64,000 bases of DNA, taken from the NCBI GenBank assembly GCA_910588845.1, contig CAJURU010000008.1:67408-131407 (forward strand). The letters are read 5' to 3'. Under the pieces are notes generated by a model, which did not search any database, was not told where the DNA came from, and was given only the letters and a program-made list of their open reading frames with translations. Source of the stretch: an uncultured Lachnospiraceae bacterium (GTDB taxonomy: Bacteria > Bacillota > Clostridia > Lachnospirales > Lachnospiraceae). Positions 1 through 9,156 of the stretch are shown here, in pieces (the stretch's first letter is position 1; every line of letters begins with the position of its first letter). The translations under genes and the position numbers were made by a program.

Positions 1-476
1 TGTAACCGGCTGTATATCTTGTATCCTTCCTCCGTGCCCAGGTGACGGATGGGACATTCTACCAGTTTCAAATTGGCATTGATTGCTTTCCTGCGGATTT
101 CCCGGATTTCTCTCTCTTTTCCAACGCCATAGACATTTTTGTCCGCGCCAAATTGTAAATAAATCTCATCCGATTCCCGAATCAATTCTACCGCCTTGTC
201 ATACCCTAAAATCTGAGGCAGATTTCCGCCAACATCCGGGGACAACGATAACTTACCATCCGAAAAAGCCCCTGCTCCCGCAAATCCAGTAGTAATCGCA
301 CAGGGCTGGCAGCCAACGCATTCTTTCGTCCTACGCTTGGGGCATTCCCGGTTCTCAATCCTTCTTCCCTTCTCAAGCATCAATACCTTAAGCTCAGGCT
401 TCTTCTTAATTAATTCATAGGCGCAGAAAATCCCGGATGGCCCGGCGCCGATAATAATCACATCATATTTTGTCAT
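1..476 (-). CDS. FAD-dependent dehydrogenase/oxidoreductase, N-terminal part (runs off window)
   Basis: The reading frame starts with ATG at 476, preceded by AGGAG, and continues past the left edge, so only the first 158 codons are seen. Residues 6-15 carry the dinucleotide-binding motif IIIGAGPSG of FAD enzymes. A cysteine-rich stretch (ECPKRRTKECVGCQPC) is followed by a GAGAFSDGKL segment. This arrangement is typical of the uncharacterised FAD-dependent dehydrogenases of COG2509, often found in Clostridia. The substrate is unknown. It ends the minus-strand run that includes the small acidic protein just upstream, 26 bases away. The family call is inferred from motifs; the C-terminal half would be needed to confirm it. 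Confidence 0.85.
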   Translation of the reverse strand, partial: MTKYDVIIIGAGPSGIFCAYELIKKKPELKVLMLEKGRRIENRECPKRRTKECVGCQPCAITTGFAGAGAFSDGKLSLSPDVGGNLPQILGYDKAVELIRESDEIYLQFGADKNVYGVGKEREIREIRRKAINANLKLVECPIRHLGTEEGYKIYSRL

Positions 477-502
477 CTCGCTCCTACTTTCCATGCAAAT
501 GC

Positions 503-766
503 CTATACTTCCACTACCAGAAATCTTCCGTCCGGCAGGGAGAATACCTCAGACGCTTCCTCCAATTCCTCATCATCCATATAGGAAATATCTGCGCCCT
601 CCTCCTCAAAATATGCGCGAACCTCTTTGATATTCCGGCACACCACCGCCATGCAGTCTTCCAAAAATTCCTGCGCGTCATCCAGGTTCTCAGCTACCCT
701 CTCGTCAAAAAGCTGAGACTGATTCTCCAAAAAATATTCCAAACAAAGTTCATCATATCCATTCAT
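503..766 (-). CDS. small acidic conserved protein of Lachnospiraceae type
   Basis: An 87-residue, strongly acidic protein. An upstream in-frame ATG at 814 is possible, but the ATG at 766 has an AGGAGG nine bases before it and is preferred. No catalytic motif, membrane segment or metal site is evident. The C-terminus (EEASEVFSLPDGRFLVVEV) resembles small proteins that, as I recall, are sometimes labelled glyoxalase in Lachnospiraceae genomes; nothing in the sequence supports glyoxalase activity. It lies between maf and the flavoprotein on the same strand, with short gaps, so it may be co-transcribed with them. Function unknown. Confidence 0.75.
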   Translation of the reverse strand: MNGYDELCLEYFLENQSQLFDERVAENLDDAQEFLEDCMAVVCRNIKEVRAYFEEEGADISYMDDEELEEASEVFSLPDGRFLVVEV

Positions 767-820
767 AAAATCGCTCCTCCTATCTCTTCCCCTATATGAT
801 AGTATGAATCGCACAAAATT

Positions 821-1426
821 TCAATGATAGATTTCCCGGACCATAACAGAAAACCCGCAGACTTCTTCTAAGGTACGAAAAACTCTGGCTATCGGGAGCC
901 CCACCACGTTATTATAATCTCCCTGAATTTTCTCAATAAAAACCGCCCCTTTTCCCTGAATGCCATAGGAACCTGCTTTATCCATGGGCTCTTTGGTGCG
1001 GATATAAGATAATATCTGCTGCTCCGACAGCGGATACATTGTCACCTCTGTCTCCTCATAAAATGAGTACGACTGCGATTCCCCCGACTGTCTGACAACG
1101 ATTGACACCCCGGTATATACGCTGTGCGTCTTGCCCGAGAGTAAGGACAACATCTGCTTTGCATCCGCCTCATCTTTAGGCTTGCCCAAAATCTTGTCCC
1201 CAAACGCCACCACCGTATCGGCGCCGAGAATAATTGCGTCCTCCCGCACCTTTGCCGCCACCTCGGCCGCTTTCTGCGCCGCCAAATCAAGCACTGCCTG
1301 CTGAGGGCTGCTGTCTGTGATTATTTCCTCTCCCACCGCCGGGATTATTTCAAATTCTGCGCCGACCTGTTCTAACAGCTCCTTCCTTCTCGGGGAAGCA
1401 GAAGCCAGAATTATTCTGTATGCCAT
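821..1426 (-). CDS. maf: Maf-like nucleoside triphosphate pyrophosphatase (dTTP/UTP type)
   Basis: A 201-residue protein of normal Maf length. It begins with the family signature ASASPRRKELL (residues 8-18), which forms the substrate pocket. It then shows GADTVV with the catalytic Asp, GKPKDEADA, and a YGIQGKGAVF segment typical of the YhdE-type branch that hydrolyses dTTP and UTP to monophosphates. Maf proteins are house-cleaning enzymes and in Bacillus affect septum formation. It lies 110 bases downstream of addA on the same strand. The C-terminal dozen residues (after EEVCGF) go slightly beyond the usual domain end. Family call is firm; substrate preference is inferred from family. Confidence 0.95.
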   Translation of the reverse strand: MAYRIILASASPRRKELLEQVGAEFEIIPAVGEEIITDSSPQQAVLDLAAQKAAEVAAKVREDAIILGADTVVAFGDKILGKPKDEADAKQMLSLLSGKTHSVYTGVSIVVRQSGESQSYSFYEETEVTMYPLSEQQILSYIRTKEPMDKAGSYGIQGKGAVFIEKIQGDYNNVVGLPIARVFRTLEEVCGFSVMVREIYH

Positions 1427-1535
1427 GACTGTCCTCCTGTTACTTGATTATTCATGATTCCCAAGTGTAATACCACTTTTACACCGGCTCAATACACCGA
1501 GTTTTCCTCATATCTTCCTTCGTGAGATAAACAAC

Positions 1536-4500
1536 CTACACCCTAACTACTTCCCCCAAACAGAACGAATACAACGCCTTCTCCTTCACCGTCTTTCCCA
1601 GCGCACGCTCAATCGCTTCCTGGTACAACTCCATTTGCGTGCGGTAACGGTCTGCAAGCTCTCCGCCGCTGCTTACGCTGTCCGTCTTGTAATCCAGCAA
1701 CACAATGCCGTCCTCCTCCTCAAAGAATACGTCGATAATTCCCTGGATTAGAAGCATTTCCGAACTTCCGCTCTCTTCTAAGGCCTCCCTGGCCGGCTTG
1801 CCCATGACAAACGGCTTCTCCTTATAGAGCTTACCGGAGTGCGCCGCCGCCTGCATACGGCTTGCCAAAGGCGACGCCAGAAACTTTTTCAAAGCTGGCA
1901 GATACACCAACTCCAGCAGATCCTCCTCTATCTTGCCTTGTTCTTCTAACATCTGAAGCTGCCCTTCTAAGCTGTCCGCCTCCCTGGTGAAATCATAACA
2001 CTCGAGTACCCTGTGCATCGCCGTTCCACGTTTGGCGCCTATGTTCTCCTGCTGCACGCCCTCCATAAACGCTGGAACATAACGCTCCTCTTCCTTCTGC
2101 TGCCAACCGGATTGTCCCCTCATTTCTTCCTCGATAATTTTATCCATCGCGCGGTGTTTGAGTTCTGACACAGACACCTTTGTGCGCATCGTACACTCCT
2201 CCTCATAGGGATACACAAAGTTCAGCCGTTCTTCTACTTTCCGATCCCAAGCGCAATCCCGCTCCTGCACTCGGGCCAGCAAATCAATTTTCGTCAGCTC
2301 TTGCGCCACTGCGTGTTCCTGCTCTGCAAAAGCAAGGTCCTCCTTCTGCAAAAGGAGCGCCGGATATTTCCCCGGATAGGCCCGGCACGCCAACAGAATC
2401 AACTGTAAATAATTGTTCGTATTGAGCCGTTGTAAGAACGAGAGAAAACCCGCGGATTCCTCGGCTATCGGCGCCGCCTTCATGCATACTCCGGCAGCTA
2501 AAGATGCTTCTCCCTCCTGAGCATTCACCACGAACCCCCATTCCTCCAGCTTTTCCCGCGCTTTTTTCAGAACTCCGGTGAGAATTAATTTCTCCTTTGC
2601 ACGCGTCAGCGCGACATAGAGCACACGCAGCTCTTCGCCGATGTTTTCCATGGTAATCCGCCTTGCTAATACCTGCCGTGTAAATCCCGGCGTCCGCAGC
2701 CGCCGCGCAATGTCTGTCACATCCATGCCGATACCAAGCGAAGGGTGAAGTACAACCTTCTCCTTCACATCCTGATTATTAAACATTTTTCCCAGCCCAG
2801 ACACAAACACAACCGGAAATTCCAGCCCCTTGCTCTTATGAATGCTCATAATCCGCACAGCGTCCTCCGTCTCCTCCCCATCTGCCAGCGGAAAATCTAC
2901 CTCATATTTACGCAATTGTTCCATATACCGTATAAAATGGAACAGGCCGCGGTAACTTGTATTCTCATAGGCTATCGCCTTCTCCACCAGCATTTCCAGA
3001 TTGGCCCTCTTCACCTCCCCGCCGGGCAGCGCATAGACGTACGCCTGATAGCCGGTCTCCTCCAAAATTTCATATAAGAGCTGATGAATAGGCGTATAGC
3101 TGACCTTTTTGCGATACTTCCGCAACAAATGTAAAAACTTCTGTAATCTTTGTTTTGCCTGGGCTGAAAGTTCTATACGTTTTGCCGCTTCCTCTCCTTG
3201 CGCTGCAAACAACTCTCTGGCAACGCTAATTTCCGACTTTTGCTGGCTTCCTGGCGCCTCTCCATCTTTTTGTGCATCCTCCCCAGATATATAATGCATA
3301 ACCGCCTGGTAAAATGTTTCTTCCGGGAACTGCACACGCAAAGTCGCCAAATCCTCCTTACTCAGTCCCACCACAGGGGAGGACAGAGCCGCCGCCATGG
3401 GAATATCCTGCCTCGGATTATCCACCAACTTCAGCAGGTTCAGCGCTGTCTGCACCTCCGGCGCGGAGAAATACCCGGCGCCGGCTGTGGCGCGCGCGGG
3501 AATGCCCATCTCATTCAAGGTCTTTACAAACGTATCTGCAACACTGCCCAGAGAACGGAGCAGAATTACAACATCGCCGTATCTGAGCGGACGCAGAGCG
3601 CCCTCGCTCCCTTCCGCCGGCCTTTCATCTTTCACAAGCTGTTCTTTCATCATCCTGCGAATCTCTGCTCCCACTGCCTTTGCCTCCAAATCGGGCGCTT
3701 TCAATTCCTTGTCCTCCTCCGCCGGCTGGACAACCAGAAGCCTTGTGTCAAACATTCCCGGCTTCCCTTCCGGAAATACAGCTCCCGAGTATAAAGCCGC
3801 CTGCGCATCATAAGTGATATTTCCGATATCATGATTCATAATCTTTGCAAAAATATCATTGACCGTCTCTATCACCTCGGGACGGCTGCGGAAATTTTTG
3901 TGCAGGTCCACACGCTGGTTTTTGCTTTCCTCCAACGTGTAAGTGTCATATTTCTCCATGAAAAGCTCGGGGCGCGCCATGCGGAAGCGGTAAATACTCT
4001 GTTTCACATCTCCGACCATAAAAATATTATGCCCGCCGTCCGCCTCCTTGGAGACTGCCCTGAGAATCGTCTCCTGCACATTGTTGGAATCCTGGTATTC
4101 GTCAATCATGATTTCCTCATAGTTCCTGCGCAATTCCTCCGCTGTGCGGCTGGGCTTATGCGACTGTTCATCCACGAGGATTTTCAGTGCATAATGCTCA
4201 AAGTCGTTGAAATCCAGCATATTTTTCTCACGTTTTTTTTCCGCAAACGCATGGATAAACGCCAGCGTCACTTCAATCAGCATATCTGCCGCCGGGCGGC
4301 TTTTGCCCATATCTTCCATCGTTTTCTGGGGACTTTGGAAAAAGAACTGCTCGGTAATCTTTTTGACAGATGCCTTAACTTCGTTGCGCAGCTTTTGTAC
4401 ACGCTCCTTTTTCGCTGCGTCGCCTGCAAATTTGCGCAGCGCAGGCAAACGCCCAAAAGAAACGGCGCGCACGCATTCATAATATTCCTCAAACGTACTG

Positions 4501-5291
4501 CACGCGGATATTTTTTCAAAAGTTTCCTGTTCCTCCTGCAAGAGCGCGGCATAACTTTGGGGTCCGTCTCCCATCAGACTGATTTGCACACACTGTTCGA
4601 GCTGCCGCGCCCACTGCGCAGAAAGATTGTTCAGATATGCCAGCAATGCTTCCGTCATCGGAAGCTCCTCAAACTCCTCCATGCTTTCTACCTGAAAAGG
4701 CGCCCTGCATTCCTCAAGCCATTCCTCCACCCAGGGATAACTCATCGCAAAGGAAAAGAGCTTTAAGATTGTCTCCTTGAGCGGTTGGTCCGTTTTACCG
4801 GTAGCAATCGTCTCAGACAGCGCCAGGAATTCCGGTTTCGCCTCCTGGTAATACTGCTCCAACACCCGGTCTAACACATCGCTGCGCAAAAGTTTGAGTT
4901 CCCCTTCCTCTGCCACGCGAAAATCCGGCTCCATCTCAATCCTATGAAAATAATTGCGTATGACATACAGGCAAAAACTGTGGATGGTCGTAATCTGCGC
5001 ATTGTGCAGCAAGGTCTGCTGCCGTTGCAGATGCACGTTGTCCGGCTGCTTTTCCAGAGCTTTTGCCAGGGCCAGCCCTATCCGTTCTCTCATTTCCGCC
5101 GCCGCCGCATTGGTAAACGTCACAATTAAGAGCCGATCAATATCTATGGGATGGCTCTTATCCGTTATTTTACGGATAATGCGCTCCACCAAAACGGCTG
5201 TCTTTCCACTTCCCGCCGCCGCAGATACCAGCAGATTCCTCTCTTCCACCTCTATAACTCTGCGCTGTTCCTCGGTCCATTTTCTCTCCAT
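1536..5291 (-). CDS. addA: ATP-dependent helicase/nuclease subunit A (AddA)
   Basis: A 1251-residue UvrD-type (SF1A) helicase fused to a RecB-family nuclease domain. The Walker A motif SAAAGSGKT is at residues 23-31, a Walker B-like MIDEYQDSN lies about one third in, and MSIHKSKGLEFPVVF is helicase motif V. The C-terminus has LLDYKTDSV, the catalytic Asp/Lys core of the RecB nuclease fold. With AddB it forms the RecBCD-equivalent that resects double-strand breaks until it meets a Chi site. The start overlaps the end of addB by 40 bases, indicating translational coupling and equal stoichiometry. Length is typical for Firmicutes. Confidence 0.97.
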   Translation of the reverse strand: MERKWTEEQRRVIEVEERNLLVSAAAGSGKTAVLVERIIRKITDKSHPIDIDRLLIVTFTNAAAAEMRERIGLALAKALEKQPDNVHLQRQQTLLHNAQITTIHSFCLYVIRNYFHRIEMEPDFRVAEEGELKLLRSDVLDRVLEQYYQEAKPEFLALSETIATGKTDQPLKETILKLFSFAMSYPWVEEWLEECRAPFQVESMEEFEELPMTEALLAYLNNLSAQWARQLEQCVQISLMGDGPQSYAALLQEEQETFEKISACSTFEEYYECVRAVSFGRLPALRKFAGDAAKKERVQKLRNEVKASVKKITEQFFFQSPQKTMEDMGKSRPAADMLIEVTLAFIHAFAEKKREKNMLDFNDFEHYALKILVDEQSHKPSRTAEELRRNYEEIMIDEYQDSNNVQETILRAVSKEADGGHNIFMVGDVKQSIYRFRMARPELFMEKYDTYTLEESKNQRVDLHKNFRSRPEVIETVNDIFAKIMNHDIGNITYDAQAALYSGAVFPEGKPGMFDTRLLVVQPAEEDKELKAPDLEAKAVGAEIRRMMKEQLVKDERPAEGSEGALRPLRYGDVVILLRSLGSVADTFVKTLNEMGIPARATAGAGYFSAPEVQTALNLLKLVDNPRQDIPMAAALSSPVVGLSKEDLATLRVQFPEETFYQAVMHYISGEDAQKDGEAPGSQQKSEISVARELFAAQGEEAAKRIELSAQAKQRLQKFLHLLRKYRKKVSYTPIHQLLYEILEETGYQAYVYALPGGEVKRANLEMLVEKAIAYENTSYRGLFHFIRYMEQLRKYEVDFPLADGEETEDAVRIMSIHKSKGLEFPVVFVSGLGKMFNNQDVKEKVVLHPSLGIGMDVTDIARRLRTPGFTRQVLARRITMENIGEELRVLYVALTRAKEKLILTGVLKKAREKLEEWGFVVNAQEGEASLAAGVCMKAAPIAEESAGFLSFLQRLNTNNYLQLILLACRAYPGKYPALLLQKEDLAFAEQEHAVAQELTKIDLLARVQERDCAWDRKVEERLNFVYPYEEECTMRTKVSVSELKHRAMDKIIEEEMRGQSGWQQKEEERYVPAFMEGVQQENIGAKRGTAMHRVLECYDFTREADSLEGQLQMLEEQGKIEEDLLELVYLPALKKFLASPLASRMQAAAHSGKLYKEKPFVMGKPAREALEESGSSEMLLIQGIIDVFFEEEDGIVLLDYKTDSVSSGGELADRYRTQMELYQEAIERALGKTVKEKALYSFCLGEVVRV

Positions 5292-8200
5292 TGTGCTGCA
5301 TTTCCTCCTGTGTCTGAACTGTCGCGCATTTTCTGATAGATTTCTTCTTCATCCTTAATCTGCGCAAGCTGCCGGTAACTTTGTCCAGGCGCGCTGTCAT
5401 CGAAGCCGCAGATTCCATGATAAGGACAGTAATCGCACCCGGTTTCATCCCCCAGACGGTACGGGCGCGCAGATACTTCCCCGGCAAAAATTTTCTGCCC
5501 GATTTCTTGAATTTTATGATTGACATAGCCGGACAATACCGCAAATTCTTCTCTCCCCACACGCTTTGTTTTCTTACTGGCGCTGGCGTCCATGTCCTCG
5601 CAGGCGAGTCCTTTCAGTTTCAGCTTTTCCAATATTTCCTCGCGGATTTGCGCATCCGTCTTACCGGAATCTCCGTCAACAATGGGATCATCCAGATGAT
5701 AATAATACATGCCCCCAGGTATTACCTGCCTCCCCGGATATTTTTGCTTCATAATCTCCATTGCCGAATTCAGATACACCACAAGCTGTAACTGCAAACC
5801 ATGGTAGACCGACAAAAGCTGGAAATCCTGGCCCCCAGATTTATAATCTACTACCTTCACATAGACGGCGTCCTGTGTTTTGTGCGTGTCCACCCGGTCA
5901 ATCCTGCCCCGGAGCCTCATTTTCTCCCGCTCGCTGAGCGTAAAATTCACCGACTCCAGATTTTCAATAAAAGAAAAGGAAATCTCATATCCTTCCGGGG
6001 AAAAATGACTGGTCCGCACCTGCTCTTCGATGGTCTCCACCGTCCGCCGTAAAATCCGCTTCATCCGCTCCAGGAGATACGTCGTCCTCGCCTCCTGAAA
6101 CAATTTGTTATCAAACCCCTGCCCTAACGCTTCCTCCACGGCCTGTTCAATTAACTGTTCCCGCACATCATCCGGCACGCCAAGCCAATGGTAGCCCGCC
6201 TTCTCCATAGCATAAGAATACCGCTCCAACACCTCATGGAACATGCTTCCCATATCCACCGCGGCAAATTCCCCCAGGCTGCGCTCCTCAAGCTTTAATC
6301 CATATTGCAGGAAATGGCTGCAAGCACAGGCGCTAAATCTCTCTAACCTGGTAACGCTGTTCTCCAGCACCGTCCCATACAACGCATGTGTAATTTCCTC
6401 CCCCATGTTCCCCTCATAAAAATGATAAAATGCCGCCTCAAAAAAGAGGCGCATCTGTTCCCGCCACTGTTCCTGTCCGCTGTACCAGTGGTATAGCCCC
6501 AGCCACTCCGGGGAAATATCGCCTCTTTTTGCCTTTTTCAGTCCATCCACAAAAAACTTCTGGCTGCTTCTTGGCGTCACAATCTGTCTGCCGCCAGCCT
6601 CTTCTTGCACACGCGCCGGAACAAACTGGGGAAACATGCGCCGGATAGTCCCCACCAGATAAGATTTGCGGCTCTCCTTCCCCTCGCAGCCAACCCGAAA
6701 CCAGGTGAGGTACAGCCGTTCGGAGGGCTTTGTAAGGTTTAAATAGAGATAAAATTTCTGGATAAAACTGCGCTCCCGGTCCGTAGGCGCAAGCTCCATA
6801 TCATTAGCCGCAAACGCCTCCCGGTCTGCCTGAGAAATAATCCCTCCATGCTCCACCGCCTTGGGAATCAGGCCGTCATTCACCCCCGCAAAAAATAACA
6901 CCTTAATATCCGACAACCGGCTCCTCTCTATGTCCCCCAGCACAACCCGATCATAGCCCGGCGGAATGATACCGATAGATGCGGCCTCCATGCCCGCCTC
7001 CAATATTTCACGGTACTCCCGGACGCCCATCTTTTCTGCACCTAACAATTCTACTATCTTGTCCAGTAAATCCATGACAACCCGGTAAATTTGCGCATAC
7101 TCCCTGGCAAGCGCCGTCTCGCCCTCTTCCTGGAAATAAGCTTCATACTGCCGCAGCTTCCCTTCTATATCCAGAACAGCCATTAGCCCATAGAAAGCCT
7201 TACAAACTTCAAGCGCTGTTTTTTTTTCCTGAAATGCCTCCCACAGCGGGGAAAACTGCTGCACCATCTGTTCGCGCAGTATATTAATCTCATCTAACTC
7301 CTGCTGTTCTCGCACACACCCACGCCGCACCCACTTCTGCCGCCATTTGCGAAATCCCCGGATATTTACGGACAAAAGATAATTTTCCAAAATATCCGTC
7401 TGCGCTGCGGTGATACCGCAAAGACCACAACGCAGGTAACCCAACACCGATTCATAGGAAAAATCCTGCTCTAACACAAGCAGCGCCTGCCGCAAAAATT
7501 CTGTCATCGGATGGAATAAAATATCCTTTGTGGTATCTAAAAACAGGGGAATTTCATAAGTCTCAAAAATCTCCCTGGCATAATTTCCATACAGCTCTAC
7601 ATCGCCGCAGACGACCGCGATATCTTTATAGCGATAACCATGCGCGCGCACCAAATCCTTAATCTCCCTGGCAATAAAGGAAATCTCCTGTCTGGGGCTC
7701 TGCAATGAATAGAGAAAAATGTTCTGCCAGCTTCTTTCGTCCAGCCCCTTATAAGCTTCCGATGAACCCGCAGACTGCTCCATCTCATTGAAACGATAGA
7801 CCTGCGGCTGCGCACGAAAGAGGTTTTGTTCCAGCCACAACAAAGAAGGAGAGCCTGCAAAACGGCTTTTATTGCTATGCGTTATCCAGACGGGATCTTT
7901 CATCTCCACATGCTGCCTGGCAGCAATTTTTGCCAATGTCTGCACCGTCTTTTTGCTCATGTAAAACAGTTCCTGGACACCGCTGCACATATAAGCGTCC
8001 TCTCTTTTATCGAGCGTCACTGTCACGATAATTTCGCCCGCAATTTGAACCAGCGTTTGTAAGAGATGATACTGCACCGGCGTAAACCCGGTAAACCCAT
8101 CCAGCACGATCACGGATCCTTTCAACAACTGTGACTGATCTGCGGCCTGCGCAAACACCTCCAGCACTTCTTCCCCGGTAATGAATTTTCCTTGCAGATA

Positions 8201-8704
8201 ATCGGTAAATCCCTGATACATCGTCTGGATATCGCGGATCTTATGGCGAAACAACGGCGGCATGTCTTCCCGCTCTATCAGCGCGTCCAACTGTTCCGGC
8301 GCAATCCGATATTGTGTCAATTCCGAGATAATGGACTTTATCTCACTGATATAACCGGATTTCTTCATACCGGCTTTCATCAAAATTAAATTGTCCTGCT
8401 GTTCTTTTGCCACACGGCGCAGCACAAGATTTTTGCCTGTCTCTTCCAAAATATGCAGATTACCCATTCCCAGCTCGTCAAAGATGCGATAGGCAAGACG
8501 GTTAAAACTCACAACGTCCACATTTAGGATGCTGTGGTTTTCCTGCCGCGCAACCAGCTCCCGCTGTGTCTGCATGGTAAATTGCTCCGGCACCAGTACA
8601 AAAAAAGTGCGCTGCGGCTCTGCCTTAGACTGTTGCAAAACCTTGTTGTATACATACTCCGATTTCCCGCTCCCGGAACTTCCGAACACTAACTGTAACG
8701 ACAT
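5252..8704 (-). CDS. addB: ATP-dependent nuclease subunit B (AddB)
   Basis: A 1150-residue partner of AddA. The N-terminus carries a Walker A motif (GSSGSGKSEY, residues 8-17); the rest of the helicase-like part is degenerate, as is usual in AddB. Near the C-terminus are VVDYKSGG (RecB-family nuclease core) and the cysteines of the AddB iron-sulfur staple: one in the CACSHFLQYG region, and three in CDYCPYHGICGF. The start ATG follows GGGAGA. The gene begins the addB-addA operon and follows a repeat element and hairpin at 8763-8814. AddB recognises Chi and cuts the 5' strand in the family; this is inferred here by homology. Confidence 0.96.
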   Translation of the reverse strand: MSLQLVFGSSGSGKSEYVYNKVLQQSKAEPQRTFFVLVPEQFTMQTQRELVARQENHSILNVDVVSFNRLAYRIFDELGMGNLHILEETGKNLVLRRVAKEQQDNLILMKAGMKKSGYISEIKSIISELTQYRIAPEQLDALIEREDMPPLFRHKIRDIQTMYQGFTDYLQGKFITGEEVLEVFAQAADQSQLLKGSVIVLDGFTGFTPVQYHLLQTLVQIAGEIIVTVTLDKREDAYMCSGVQELFYMSKKTVQTLAKIAARQHVEMKDPVWITHSNKSRFAGSPSLLWLEQNLFRAQPQVYRFNEMEQSAGSSEAYKGLDERSWQNIFLYSLQSPRQEISFIAREIKDLVRAHGYRYKDIAVVCGDVELYGNYAREIFETYEIPLFLDTTKDILFHPMTEFLRQALLVLEQDFSYESVLGYLRCGLCGITAAQTDILENYLLSVNIRGFRKWRQKWVRRGCVREQQELDEINILREQMVQQFSPLWEAFQEKKTALEVCKAFYGLMAVLDIEGKLRQYEAYFQEEGETALAREYAQIYRVVMDLLDKIVELLGAEKMGVREYREILEAGMEAASIGIIPPGYDRVVLGDIERSRLSDIKVLFFAGVNDGLIPKAVEHGGIISQADREAFAANDMELAPTDRERSFIQKFYLYLNLTKPSERLYLTWFRVGCEGKESRKSYLVGTIRRMFPQFVPARVQEEAGGRQIVTPRSSQKFFVDGLKKAKRGDISPEWLGLYHWYSGQEQWREQMRLFFEAAFYHFYEGNMGEEITHALYGTVLENSVTRLERFSACACSHFLQYGLKLEERSLGEFAAVDMGSMFHEVLERYSYAMEKAGYHWLGVPDDVREQLIEQAVEEALGQGFDNKLFQEARTTYLLERMKRILRRTVETIEEQVRTSHFSPEGYEISFSFIENLESVNFTLSEREKMRLRGRIDRVDTHKTQDAVYVKVVDYKSGGQDFQLLSVYHGLQLQLVVYLNSAMEIMKQKYPGRQVIPGGMYYYHLDDPIVDGDSGKTDAQIREEILEKLKLKGLACEDMDASASKKTKRVGREEFAVLSGYVNHKIQEIGQKIFAGEVSARPYRLGDETGCDYCPYHGICGFDDSAPGQSYRQLAQIKDEEEIYQKMRDSSDTGGNAAQWRENGPRNSAEL

Positions 8705-8762
8705 AATCTTCTCCCGAATAAAGCGGACAAGTCCGCATCAACTTCCATCCTTTTACACATTC

Positions 8763-8781
8763 GCGTGACAAGATATTTCCT
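8763..8781. repeat. copy 1 of a 19-bp intergenic repeat
   Basis: The 19-mer GCGTGACAAGATATTTCCT is found here and again, with one mismatch (A to G), at 16605-16623. Both copies lie in intergenic DNA close to a hairpin and are followed by an AT-rich TAA-ATA stretch. No other copy was noticed in the window. It may belong to a dispersed genomic repeat family. Confidence 0.5.
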
Positions 8782-8795
8782 GGTAAGATAAACAA

Positions 8796-8814
8796 GGGCT
8801 GCCAGAGGCAGCCC
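8796..8814 (-). terminator. hairpin terminator of the ackA transcript
   Basis: A perfect 8-bp GC-rich stem (GGGCTGCC/GGCAGCCC) has a 3-base loop. On the minus strand it is followed by a T-rich tail (TTGTTTATC). It sits just after the stop of the small protein at 8823 and before addB, so it should separate the two transcripts. Confidence 0.7.
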
Positions 8815-8822
8815 CTTTACGA

Positions 8823-9113
8823 CTAATTCACTTCGTGATAACGCTTATGGAATTTATCTTTTCCACAGACATGGCGCTCATGATCGTTCTCCGTAATAAT
8901 ATAATCGCCTTCCCGCAGAAAAATCATCCCCCGGCGGTTCTGGATAAACGGACACACGACAACCCCATCCTCTCTGGTTATCTTAATCAACTTTTCTGTG
9001 GAAATCCAGCCGTTCGTCACAATAGAAGTCCAGGGCATAAATCCATCTTCCATCCCCTTGTCCAGTTCATATGGCGCCGCCTCAACCTCAATACTGCTTC
9101 TTATATATTTCAT
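8823..9113 (-). CDS. conserved hypothetical protein downstream of ackA
   Basis: A 96-residue soluble protein. Two starts are possible: GTG at 9119 or ATG at 9113. The AAGGAG site lies ten bases before the ATG and only four before the GTG, so ATG is chosen. The sequence ends in GDYII-(x)-HERHVCGKDKFHKRYHEV. This recalls the short PGDYG-type domain of uncharacterised proteins, though the match is weak. Forty-three bases separate it from ackA, with no terminator between, so it is probably co-transcribed with acetate kinase. Function unknown. Confidence 0.7.
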   Translation of the reverse strand: MKYIRSSIEVEAAPYELDKGMEDGFMPWTSIVTNGWISTEKLIKITREDGVVVCPFIQNRRGMIFLREGDYIITENDHERHVCGKDKFHKRYHEVN

Positions 9114-9156
9114 ATCCACCCAGCTCCTTTCTCCAATGTGCAGGATTAATATGTGA

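Noticed and set aside
3831..4766. Plus-strand open frame of 311 codons antisense to addA
   Set aside because: Shadow of addA codon use; no family motif or start site.
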